Assembly (NCBI GenBank): GCA_036274635.1
Contig: DASUFI010000006.1
Span: 1 to 7,770, forward strand
DNA: 7,770 nt
Direction of reading: 5' to 3'
Origin: DASUFI01 sp036274635
Lineage (GTDB): Bacteria > Planctomycetota > B15-G4
The notes under the pieces are model-generated. The model had not been told where the DNA came from. It searched no databases and saw only the letters and a list, made by a program, of their open reading frames with translations. The position numbers were made by a program, and so were the translations under genes. Within the stretch, counting starts at the first letter, position 1. Each line of letters starts with the position of its first letter. Shown piece after piece: positions 1 to 5,876 of the stretch.

Positions 1-2
1 AA

Positions 3-350
3 CAGATTGGGCGACCGGTGATCAAGGCGTTCAACAACGTCTTCGCGGCGAGCCTGCGGGAGAAGGGCAAGCCGCGGGGCGCGACGGGGCGCGTCGCGCT
101 GTCCGTCTGCGGCGATCCGGCGGAGGCGAGGGCGGTGGTGATGCGGCTCGTGGACGACATGGGCTTCGAGCCAGTGGATGCGGGCGGGCTGGACGAGTCG
201 TGGCGGCAGCAGCCGGGGACGCCGGCCTACTGCAAGGACCTGGACGCGGCAGCGTTGCGGCGCGCGCTGGCGGAGCCGGTGCGGGGGCGGGTCGTGGAGT
301 ACCGCGCGGAGCAGGAGGCGCGCATCAGGCGGGAGATGGCGGCGCGGTAG
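3..350 (+). CDS. COG2085-type NAD(P)-binding oxidoreductase (NADPH-dependent F420 reductase-like), 5' partial
   Basis: The frame is open from the first complete codon (bases 3-5) and reads QIGRPVIKAFNNVFAASL, so the gene begins outside the window. The GTG at base 18 is an internal Val, not a start. About 115 C-terminal residues are present. The VIKAFNN strand, an AVVMRLVDDMGFEPVDAGGL segment and the LDESWRQQPGTPAYCKDLD segment are typical of the second half of COG2085 dinucleotide-binding proteins, related to NADPH:F420 oxidoreductase. The Rossmann GxGxxG motif would lie upstream, off the window. The family is cytoplasmic and moves hydride between NADP(H) and a cofactor; the cofactor here cannot be told from this half. 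The gene ends 15 bases from the stop of the convergent small gene at 366. Family assignment is confident, substrate is not. Confidence 0.85.
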   Translation, partial: QIGRPVIKAFNNVFAASLREKGKPRGATGRVALSVCGDPAEARAVVMRLVDDMGFEPVDAGGLDESWRQQPGTPAYCKDLDAAALRRALAEPVRGRVVEYRAEQEARIRREMAAR

Positions 351-365
351 CTCGCAGCGCTGGCG

Positions 366-545
366 CTACGGCTTCCGCTTCCGGCGACGACGCTTCGCGG
401 CGGCGCGGCGCTTGGCCTCGGCCCATTGACGTGCGACACCGGGAGCGACGCCACGGGCGCGCGGTCCAGCCGGCGTCGGTCCGATACGGTGGACCACCGT
501 GGTCAGGCAATCGACGTGGACGATCTTGTAGCGGGTCCTGATCAT
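366..545 (-). CDS. Small basic protein, copy A (59 aa), paralogue of the gene at 1294
   Basis: I recognise no known family. The ORF begins at ATG 545-543 and encodes 59 residues. The N-terminal half reads MIRTRYKIVHVDCLTTVVHR, followed by IGPTPAGPRARG. The last 20 residues are almost wholly Lys, Arg and Ala, ending KRRRRKRKP. It aligns with the 57-residue product at 1294-1467: TRY, LTT(V/I)VHRIGP and GPRARG are shared, about 20 identities in the first 32 columns. Conservation of the reading frame between diverged copies is the best evidence that it is real. An AAAAGG tract lies 7 bases before the ATG as a possible ribosome binding site. Just upstream (10-base gap) is the remnant of a DUF6941-like gene, the same order as in the complete copy. 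The basic tail suggests nucleic-acid or ribosome contact, which is inference only. Confidence 0.75.
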   Translation of the reverse strand: MIRTRYKIVHVDCLTTVVHRIGPTPAGPRARGVAPGVARQWAEAKRRAAAKRRRRKRKP

Positions 546-555
546 GCGGGCCTTT

Positions 556-665
556 TCACGGCAAGTGCCGGACGACGAAGTGGCGTTGCGCGATCGTGAC
601 GTCGTCGGCCGTCAGCCTCAGGCGGTAGCTTCCCACGCGTGAGACGTCGATGCCATTGCCAAGAA
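556..665 (-). pseudogene. 3' remnant of a DUF6941-like gene
   Basis: Read on minus, this stretch encodes GNGIDVSRVGSYRLRLTADD followed by VTIAQRHFVVRHLP and a TGA at 558-556. It matches the last 34 residues of the DUF6941-like gene at 1480 (DNGIELAKVGRYRARLAADG, then VTIAQRSFHVVLAA) at about 19 of 34 positions. No start codon precedes it, and an in-frame TGA lies inside the end of the upstream gene, so it is a 5'-truncated copy. Similarity begins within a few bases of that gene's stop codon (670-668). The small basic gene A follows 10 bases after the remnant's stop, mirroring the 12-base gap in the complete cassette. The remnant may now serve only as leader sequence for gene A. Confidence 0.75.
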
Positions 666-667
666 GC

Positions 668-967
668 TCAGCCGCGCTTCACCTGGATCGACGCCGTCCA
701 GTGCCCGTCCTTCAGATCCGTGACCGCCATCGTCGCCGCCCACGCCTGCCCCTTCTCATCCTTCCACGCCCAGCCGCCCTCGCGCCCCTGCGCCTTGCTC
801 CACGACGCGGCCATCTTCGTGTCGAAGATGCCTGCAATCTCTCCCGCCGCCCGGGGGCTGTCGAAGGTCCACGTCTTCGTCCACTGCTCCGTCGTGCCGT
901 TGTTCTCGACCACGGTCCAGGCCGACACCTTGCCCTCGGGAAACTCGAAGCCGTTCTGGCCCAGCAT
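668..967 (-). CDS. Hypothetical protein, Trp-rich, about 99 aa
   Basis: I do not recognise the family. From ATG 967-965 the product is 99 residues, rich in Trp (seven), Lys, Thr and Gly, with alternating polar and hydrophobic stretches such as KVSAWTVVENNGTTEQWTKT and AATMAVTDLKDGHWTASIQV, which suggests a small beta-rich domain. No signal peptide or membrane segment is present from this start. Codon third positions are nearly all G or C, supporting real coding. The same bias continues upstream of the ATG through LNWSRAGLADRHLVR (to about 1011), where no ATG or GTG is in frame. The true start may therefore be a CTG near 1011, or the gene may be 5'-truncated. No convincing ribosome binding site precedes 967. 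Its stop abuts the DUF6941-like remnant. Confidence 0.6.
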   Translation of the reverse strand: MLGQNGFEFPEGKVSAWTVVENNGTTEQWTKTWTFDSPRAAGEIAGIFDTKMAASWSKAQGREGGWAWKDEKGQAWAATMAVTDLKDGHWTASIQVKRG

Positions 968-1293
968 GCGGACGAGGTGGCGGTCGGCGAGGCCGGCGCG
1001 CGACCAGTTCAGCTCGGGCGGAAGCGCATGTCGAGTCTCCGGGGAGCTGCGATCGCGCGATCGTAGTGGCTGGCTGTCCGTCGCGTCGGGCGGTTCAGTG
1101 GCGTGTGGTCATGAATCCAGGACGTAGCCCGTGGTGAGCAGCGCGGTGGCTCGCTCGCCACGGCCGAATCTTCCTGCGCGCGGACGATTGAGGCCATCGT
1201 GGCGCGCGGCGCGCGCCCTCCCCGGCTAGGTGCGACATGCGAGAGGGCGGAGCGATCGGCTGGCTGCTGGGCTGAGGGCGCGGCGGCGGTCGA
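968..1293. other. Stretch without a recognisable gene (326 bases)
   Basis: The first ~45 bases (968-1011) probably still code on minus, as an N-terminal extension of the gene at 668. Beyond that, the open frames on both strands lack the strong third-position G/C bias of the neighbouring genes and show no recognisable motif. It contains one 14-base perfect palindrome (1050-1063). On minus it lies downstream of small gene B and upstream of the 668 gene, so it may hold the end of one transcript and the promoter of the next. No clear -35/-10 pair or U-tailed hairpin was found. Confidence 0.5.
1050..1063. repeat. 14-base perfect palindrome CGATCGCGCGATCG
   Basis: The sequence CGATCGCGCGATCG equals its own reverse complement. 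The next outward pair (G1049/T1064) does not match, so symmetry stops at 14 bases. It lies in the gene-poor stretch upstream of the 668-967 gene. It could be an operator half-site pair or chance in GC-rich DNA; nothing else distinguishes these. Confidence 0.35.
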
Positions 1294-1467
1294 CTACCGG
1301 CTGCGCTTCTTGCGCTGCCGCTTGGGCCCCGAGGCCTTGCGCCGGGCCATCGCCCGCTCGTTGAGCCACGGGTTCGTGCCCCGTGCGCGCGGACCGTCGG
1401 ACGGGCCGATCCGGTGGACGATCGTCGTGAGGCCATCGGTCTTCACGGTGTAGCGGGTCTTGGTCAT
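1294..1467 (-). CDS. Small basic protein, copy B (57 aa), downstream partner of the DUF6941-like gene
   Basis: I recognise no known family. ATG 1467-1465 opens a 57-codon frame ending TAG at 1296-1294. The product begins MTKTRYTVKTDGLTTIVHRI, continues GPSDGPRARGTNPWLNERAM, and ends in a basic tail with KRQRKKRSR. It is a paralogue of the 59-residue product at 366-545, sharing TRY, LTT-VHRIGP and GPRARG. The start is set by a strong AAGGAGG Shine-Dalgarno 6 bases before the ATG. It follows the DUF6941-like gene by 12 bases on the same strand, so the two are probably co-transcribed. There is no signal peptide or membrane segment; it is likely cytoplasmic. The Arg/Lys tail would suit binding RNA, DNA or a ribosome, but no binding motif is recognisable. 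Confidence 0.85.
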   Translation of the reverse strand: MTKTRYTVKTDGLTTIVHRIGPSDGPRARGTNPWLNERAMARRKASGPKRQRKKRSR

Positions 1468-1473
1468 GGGGGG

Positions 1474-1480
1474 CCTCCTT
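1474..1480 (-). promoter_or_regulatory. Strong Shine-Dalgarno AAGGAGG for small gene B
   Basis: Read on minus, AAGGAGG is followed by six C and then the ATG of the 57-codon gene, which is near-ideal spacing. Its first A is also the last base of the TGA stop of the upstream DUF6941-like gene, so the two genes probably share a transcript and translation of B may be coupled to termination of the first. This site is what makes the small ORF convincing. Confidence 0.85.
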
Positions 1481-1932
1481 CACGCTGCGAGCACGACATG
1501 GAACGAGCGTTGAGCGATCGTGACGCCATCGGCCGCGAGCCGCGCACGATAGCGTCCCACCTTGGCGAGCTCGATTCCATTGTCGAAGGCGACGACGTGC
1601 TCAAGAACCAGGTTGGGATCCTGGAACTCCAGCCCGAACTCGACGCGGACGACGACCTCCGGATCGAGACGACGTGAAGGCAGATGCTCGATGACGAGGA
1701 CCATGGAAAGCCATCCGTTCCCGTCGGTGAGCTGTATCCAGATCGAGAAGGGACGCGTCGCCATCGGCAGAGACGTCACCTCGAACACCGTGAACGCGCG
1801 AGAGACCGAAGGGTCATCGGTCCGCGCAGCGCGCTTCACCGCGTCGCAGAGCACGAGCGCCAGGCATGTCGGAATGACGGGTGCGATCGAGCTCCTCCGC
1901 GGTGTCTGACACCGCAGCGAAGGTCGAGTCAC
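1480..1932 (-). CDS. DUF6941-like protein, start uncertain
   Basis: The core runs from LALVLCDAVKRAARTDDPSV to the C-terminus VTIAQRSFHVVLAA. The LVLCDAV opening, the ATRPFSIWIQLTDGNGWLS strand, an EFQDPN turn and the VGRYRARLAADGVTIAQRSF ending follow the layout of DUF6941 proteins: small beta-sandwich-like proteins of unknown function, usually 120-140 residues. The start is unclear. In-frame conventional starts are GTG 1932 (used here) and GTG 2007, but both add residues unlike the family. Homology begins near 1880, where a GGAGG at about 1898-1894 is well placed only for an ATC codon (1887-1885). The gene precedes small basic gene B by 12 bases and is divergent from the lipoprotein gene at 2037. 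A truncated paralogue of its 3' end lies at 556-665. Frame and family are fairly sure; N-terminus is not. Confidence 0.75.
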   Translation of the reverse strand: MTRPSLRCQTPRRSSIAPVIPTCLALVLCDAVKRAARTDDPSVSRAFTVFEVTSLPMATRPFSIWIQLTDGNGWLSMVLVIEHLPSRRLDPEVVVRVEFGLEFQDPNLVLEHVVAFDNGIELAKVGRYRARLAADGVTIAQRSFHVVLAA

Positions 1933-2036
1933 AGTCGCGGACCCGCGCCACCCGGGGCCTGCGCAGCCGAAGATCTGTCCTCGACACGCACCGCGGCAGC
2001 TTGCCACGATGCCTTCGTGTCACGGAGTCACAGGCC

Positions 2037-2633
2037 ATGAAGACCTCGCTGAAGCTCGTCATCTCGGCTCTGGCCATCCTCCCCGGCTGCGCCACGCCCG
2101 CGCCCACGCCCTCGCCCCTCGCCGGCGTCCTCGACAGCCCCGGCCCCGCGGCCGACCGCCCCGCGGAAGCGCACCTCTACGACTTCCTCGTCGGCCACTG
2201 GGGCCTCTCGGTCGTCGGCCACGGCGCGAACGGCGCGCGGCAGGAGAGCCGCGGCGAGCTGCACGCGGAGTTCGTGCTCGAGGGCCGCGCGATCCAGGAC
2301 GTGTGGATCACGCCGCCGCGCGGCGAGCGGACGGGCGCGCCGGAGCTCCCGGTCACGGGCGCCTTCTACGGCACGACCCTGCGCATCTACGACCCCAGCC
2401 TGAAGGCCTGGCGCATCCAGTGGAGCGACCCGGTCACGCAGTACTACGCGCAGCAGATCGGGCGGCCCGACGGCGCGGACATCGTGCAGTTGGGGGACAT
2501 GCCGGACGGCAGCAAGCTGCGCTGGCGGTTCACGGAGATCCAGCCGGACTCGTTCCACTGGATCGGGGAGATGTCGGTGGACGGCGGCGCCACGTGGACG
2601 CTGGTGGTGGAGATCTTCGCGAAGCGGCGGTGA
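2037..2633 (+). CDS. Putative lipoprotein, DUF1579-like (198 aa)
   Basis: ATG 2037 opens a 198-residue protein with a lipoprotein-type N-terminus: MKTSLKLVISALAILPGCAT, Lys at 3 and 7 bases of charge before a hydrophobic stretch, and lipobox LPGC with Cys18 as the lipidated residue. This signal selects 2037 over the longer in-frame extension to 1881. A Pro/Ala linker (about 19-45) leads to YDFLVGHWGL, an opening typical of DUF1579-type beta-barrel proteins, then several Trp-containing strands ending GEMSVDGGATWTLVVEIF. The function of such proteins is unknown; it should sit in the envelope facing the periplasm. GGAG at 2024-2027 is a plausible ribosome binding site. It is divergent from the DUF6941-like gene and 192 bases ahead of the propeller gene. 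A diverged copy of its last 40 codons lies at 4574-4701. The lipoprotein call is good, the family call moderate. Confidence 0.8.
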   Translation: MKTSLKLVISALAILPGCATPAPTPSPLAGVLDSPGPAADRPAEAHLYDFLVGHWGLSVVGHGANGARQESRGELHAEFVLEGRAIQDVWITPPRGERTGAPELPVTGAFYGTTLRIYDPSLKAWRIQWSDPVTQYYAQQIGRPDGADIVQLGDMPDGSKLRWRFTEIQPDSFHWIGEMSVDGGATWTLVVEIFAKRR

Positions 2634-2636
2634 GGA

Positions 2637-2653
2637 GGAAGCGGGCGGCTTCC
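2637..2653 (+). terminator. Weak terminator-like hairpin after the lipoprotein gene
   Basis: GGAAGC and GCTTCC form a 6-base-pair stem around a 5-base loop, beginning 3 bases after the lipoprotein stop codon. There is no T-run behind it, so it may attenuate or stabilise the transcript rather than terminate it, or be chance. Confidence 0.25.
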
Positions 2654-2825
2654 GTGACGAAGCCGATCTCGCCGTAGCTCCCGAGACTGCGCCGAGCGCC
2701 GCGCGGTGAGCGTCGCGCTCCCACTCACTGGTCGGTTTCGGCATGCCCCGCTAGCGTGCGGTGACTGGCGCCTCCTCCTCTAGGCCAGCCTTCTCGACCC
2801 GCACCCGATTTGCAGGTACGCACCC

Positions 2826-4565
2826 ATGAGCCTCCGCATCGACGCCGTTCGTCTCGTGCCTTCGTCTCGCACACTCGCGCCGGCGCTCGTCGCGGCGCTG
2901 CTGCTGTCCCTGAGCGCCTCCGCCCAGTTGCTGCCGGGCGATCTCGACCCCAGCTTCGGCGTCGGCGGCAAGCTCATGCTCGACTTCAACGGCAGCACGG
3001 ACATCGCCGAGGACGTCGCGGTGCAGCCGGACGGCAAGCTCGTGGTCGTGGGCCTGACCTATGTCGACAACGACTTCTCCAACGAGGACTTTGCCGTGCT
3101 GCGGCTGATGCCCGACGGCACGCCCGATCCGTCCTTCGGCGTGAACGGACGCGTGACCACGGACTTCCCGGGCCTGGCGGCCGTGGCCTCGGCCGTCGTG
3201 GTGCAGCCCGACGGCAAGCTCGTGGTGGCCGGCGGCGCCTTCCCGCTGTTCACCTTCCTCGGGGACTTCGAGCTGGTGCGCTACAACCCGGACGGCTCGC
3301 TGGACACCTCCTTCGGCGTCGGCGGCATCGTGACCACGTCCTTCCCCGGCCAAGGCAGCTATGCCTTCGACGTGGCGCTGCAGCCGGACGGCAAGATCGT
3401 CGCGGCGGGCACCGACTATGTGAACTTCAGCTCGCAGCAGTCCTCGAACACGGACTTCGCGCTGGCGCGCTACCTGGCGGACGGCACGCCGGACCCGAGC
3501 TTCGGCGTGGGCGGCAAGGTCACGACCGACTTCCAGCTGGGCAACGACGACGTGCACGCCGTGCTCGTGCAGCCGGACGGCAAGCTGGTGGCCGTCGGCG
3601 CGGCCATCGACATCGTGAAGTTCCTCGACTTCGCGGCCGCGCGCTACCTGCCCGACGGCACGCTCGACGGCAGCTTCGGCACGGGCGGCAAGACCCAGGT
3701 GGACTTCGGCACCTTCGGCACCGACGTCGACCACGACGAGGCGCTGGCCGCGGCCCTGCAGCCCGACGGCAAGATCGTCGCGGCGGGCTTCACCATCTTC
3801 GACTTGGGCATCGCCGAGCAGTTCGCGCTGGTGCGCTGGAACAGCGACGGCACGCTCGACAGCAGCTTCAGCGACGACGGCATGCAGCAGATCGACTTCG
3901 GCAGCTTCCTGCAGGACGCTTGGGACGTGGAGATCCAGGCGAACGGAAAGATCGTGGCGACGGGCTTCGCGGACACGGAGAGCTCGGACTCGGACTTCCT
4001 GCTCGCGCGCTGCAACCCGGACGGCTCGCTGGATACCACCTTCAGCGGCGACGGCAAGGTGCGCACGTCCTTCGGCGCCCTCAACGGCGGCGCCCACGCG
4101 TCGGCGCTGCAGCCGGACGGGCGCATCGTGGCGGCGGGCTTCCAGGCCGCCGGCACCGTGGAGTTCGCGCTCTCCCGCTACATCGGTGATCCGCAGGCTT
4201 GGGTGGACAAGGACGGCGCGCTCGCGGGCACGCCGGGCCTGCCGGTGCTCGTGGCCGCCGGCGACCTCGCCGCGGGCAGCAGCGACTCGATCGACCTGTT
4301 CAACGCCCAGCCATCGGCGACGGCGGCGCTGTTCGTGGCCACCTCGAGCCAGCCAACGCCCTTCAAGGGCGGCGTGCTGCAGGCCTTCCCGCCGGCGGTC
4401 ATCATCTTCGCCGTGACGAGCGCGGAGGGCACGGTGCCGCTGGACTTCACGGTGCCGGCAGGCCTGCCCTCGGGCCTCGAGGTGTGGCTGCAGTGGGGCA
4501 TCCAGGATGCGGGCGCCGTGAAGGGCGTCGCGCTGTCGAACGCGGTGATGGGGGTGGCGCCGTAG
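2826..4565 (+). CDS. Secreted delta-60 repeat protein with seven-repeat propeller and C-terminal beta domain (579 aa)
   Basis: A signal peptide (residues 1-33, LVAALLLSLSASA then QLL) is followed by seven delta-60 repeats (TIGR02608/DUF5122). Each has a DPSFGxGGK-type turn (residues 41, 101, 160, 223, 281, 345, 403) and, 25-31 residues later, a QPDGKLVVxG strand (67, 127, 186, 249, 312, 371, 429). The period is 58-64 residues, and seven repeats suit a seven-bladed beta-propeller. Repeats 6 and 7 have diverged signatures (QANG; FSDDG and FSGDG). Residues about 458-579 form a separate beta-rich tail with LPSGLEVWLQ and VALSNAVMGVAP, of a kind I associate with secreted planctomycete proteins (inference). 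No catalytic residues are recognised; a binding or structural surface role is likely. Only a weak AGG precedes the start, but the signal peptide fixes it. It lies downstream of the lipoprotein on the same strand. Confidence 0.9.
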   Translation: MSLRIDAVRLVPSSRTLAPALVAALLLSLSASAQLLPGDLDPSFGVGGKLMLDFNGSTDIAEDVAVQPDGKLVVVGLTYVDNDFSNEDFAVLRLMPDGTPDPSFGVNGRVTTDFPGLAAVASAVVVQPDGKLVVAGGAFPLFTFLGDFELVRYNPDGSLDTSFGVGGIVTTSFPGQGSYAFDVALQPDGKIVAAGTDYVNFSSQQSSNTDFALARYLADGTPDPSFGVGGKVTTDFQLGNDDVHAVLVQPDGKLVAVGAAIDIVKFLDFAAARYLPDGTLDGSFGTGGKTQVDFGTFGTDVDHDEALAAALQPDGKIVAAGFTIFDLGIAEQFALVRWNSDGTLDSSFSDDGMQQIDFGSFLQDAWDVEIQANGKIVATGFADTESSDSDFLLARCNPDGSLDTTFSGDGKVRTSFGALNGGAHASALQPDGRIVAAGFQAAGTVEFALSRYIGDPQAWVDKDGALAGTPGLPVLVAAGDLAAGSSDSIDLFNAQPSATAALFVATSSQPTPFKGGVLQAFPPAVIIFAVTSAEGTVPLDFTVPAGLPSGLEVWLQWGIQDAGAVKGVALSNAVMGVAP

Positions 4566-4573
4566 AGGAGCCG

Positions 4574-4701
4574 AATGGGAGCAAGCTGCGGCGGAGTTTC
4601 GCGGGGGTCCGGCCTGATTCGTTTCGCTGGGCCGGGGAGATGTCGGTGGATGGCTGGGCGACGTGGATGGTGGTGGTGAAGGTCTTGGGCGAAGGCGGTG
4701 A
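4574..4701 (+). pseudogene. 3' remnant copy of the DUF1579-like lipoprotein gene
   Basis: Beginning 8 bases after the propeller stop codon, the + strand reads NGSKLRRSFAGVRPDSFRWA then GEMSVDGWATWMVVVKV. This matches the end of the lipoprotein at 2037-2633 (DGSKLRWRFTEIQPDSFHWI, GEMSVDGGATWTLVVEI) at 23 of 39 residues. An 18-base run, CGGGGAGATGTCGGTGGA, is identical in both. There is no start codon, and a small indel near 4690 moves the ancestral TGA (4699-4701) out of frame. It is therefore a truncated, non-functional copy. Its 3' end coincides with the point where the RhuM-Fic gene on minus loses its homology, so this is a recombination junction. Confidence 0.8.
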
Positions 4702-5602
4702 GGGTCGATCTCCGTGCGCAGCAGACCGTTGCGGCGCAGGGATTCGAGGAACAGCAGCGCGCCGATGCGCTTGTTGCCGTCGGCAAAGGGGCGGTCCTTC
4801 ACGATGAAGTACAGCAGGTGAGCGGCGCGCTCCTGGGCGCTGCGGTAGAGCGGCTGCCCATCCCAGGTCTGCTCGATGGCGCCGAGCACGCCGGCCAGGC
4901 CCCCGTCGCGCTCGCGTCCGAAGAGCACGCCGGCTTCGCCGCGGCCGCCGACCGCCTCACGCAGGCTGGCGATGGCTTCTCGTGCCTCTGCCAGCAAGAT
5001 GGGAGCGCCTGGCGCCACCGGAGCTTCGGGTCCTCGGGTAGGCGGTCCTCGTCGTACTCGAATAGCCATCGCCACGTGCGCGAGTAATGCTGCACGACCT
5101 CGAGCACTGCCTGGCCCTCCTCGGTGACCAGGGCATTCGTGGTGAGCGTGCGGGACAGGAGCTCGAGCGCCTGCTCGGCCTCGTGCAGGCCCCGTTCGCG
5201 CAGGCGCTTTTCGTGGAGCGTGAAACCTCGCAGAAGGTGCTCCCGAAGCGTTCGCGTGGCCCAGATGCGGAACTGGGAGCCGCGGCGGGAATTCACGCGG
5301 TAGCCGACGGCGAGGATGGCGTCGAGATTGAAGAACTCGAGCTCCCGGGCAATCTCGCGGCCACCCTCAATTCGAACCTGTGCATTTTTTGCACTAGTTG
5401 CCGAGCGCTCCAGCTCCTTGTTGGCAAAGACATTACGGAGGTGGCGCAAGACGACGGTGCGGTGCCGGCCGAACAGCTCGGCGATCTGGTCGACGGTCAG
5501 CCAGACAGTCTCCTGCTCGAGCCGGACATCGACCCTGACCTCGCCGTCAGCCGACTCGTAGACGATGACCTCGCCGCGCGGGGTGCCGGAATGCGATTCC
5601 AT
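4702..5602 (-). pseudogene. RhuM-Fic family gene, frameshifted and 3'-truncated
   Basis: ATG 5602-5600, with GAGG 6 bases before it, opens a RhuM-family protein (COG3943, named after Salmonella RhuM). Residues 11-45 hold EVIVYESADGEVRVDVRLEQ and ETVWLTVDQIAELFGRHRT; residues 90-125 hold FFNLDAILAVGYRVNSRRGS and FRIWATRTLREHL. The frame is good to about residue 195 (DEDRLPEDPKLRW). Near 5010-5030 homology jumps to another minus frame, reading APILLAEAREAIASLREAV, then a Fic domain: AAHLLYFIVKDRPFADGNKR. Fic proteins transfer AMP or phosphate using the His of HPFxxGNxR; here that position is Arg (CGC, 4793-4791). The domain stops after LESLRRNGLL, at about 4705, where the lipoprotein remnant begins, so its last helices are missing. 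Three separate defects make an active Fic product unlikely. The RhuM half alone could still be made. Confidence 0.85.
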
Positions 5603-5876
5603 GGAGAGCCTCGAGACAGCGGGGAGCCCGGGGCAAGGCTCGCCGCTCCAGCTCGAGGGCGCGCTGACGCGCCGAGTTGGCTGGGCCGCTCGTGGCCCTG
5701 ACACCGCCCGTGGCAGCAAGTCACCGGTCCGGCGGAAATTCTGGAACCGCTGGCGTGGCGGCCGCCGCCGCGCAGTTCAGCCGTCCGCCAGCATGACGAG
5801 GAGACGGCTTCGCCGCCGGCCGGCGCTCGACGGTGACTGGCCCCGGTACGCTCCGGCCCAACCACGGAGCCCCGCC
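5603..5876. promoter_or_regulatory. Divergent intergenic region between RhuM-Fic and the serine hydrolase
   Basis: These 274 bases separate two divergent starts and should hold both promoters. No clear sigma-70 -35/-10 pair is visible on either strand. A 14-base word at 5831-5844 (CGGTGACTGGCCCC) recurs with one mismatch at 2759-2772, upstream of the propeller gene. GGAG at 5866-5869 is the ribosome binding site for the hydrolase. No coding stretch with the local codon bias is apparent. Confidence 0.35.

Noticed and set aside
1009..1197. 62-codon minus frame in the gene-poor stretch
   Set aside because: It has no third-position G/C bias, no ribosome binding site and no similarity to the small genes A or B.
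1881..2036. N-terminal extension of the lipoprotein to ATG 1881
   Set aside because: The extra 52 residues are Arg/Ser-rich and would bury the lipoprotein signal; they also overlap the probable start of the divergent DUF6941-like gene.
2946..4150. Regular DNA-level repeats resembling a repeat array
   Set aside because: They are codon-level echoes of the seven delta-60 protein repeats. The units are coding, about 175-190 bases long and divergent, with no spacer structure, so this is not CRISPR.
2810..4189. 459-codon + frame overlapping the propeller gene
   Set aside because: The alternative frame translates to Arg/Ala/Gly-rich sequence. The delta-60 repeats are in the other frame.
2751..4701. 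Very long open frame on minus opposite the propeller gene
   Set aside because: Its product is a monotonous Arg/His/Val/Ala-rich sequence, as expected antisense to high-GC coding DNA with few stops. Only the part beyond 4702, the Fic domain, is real coding.
5383..5397. GTGCA-TTTTT-TGCAC inverted repeat with a T-run, terminator-like
   Set aside because: It lies within conserved RhuM coding sequence (SAKNAQV region on minus), where the A-rich codons encode Lys and Asn; the stem is only 5 base pairs.
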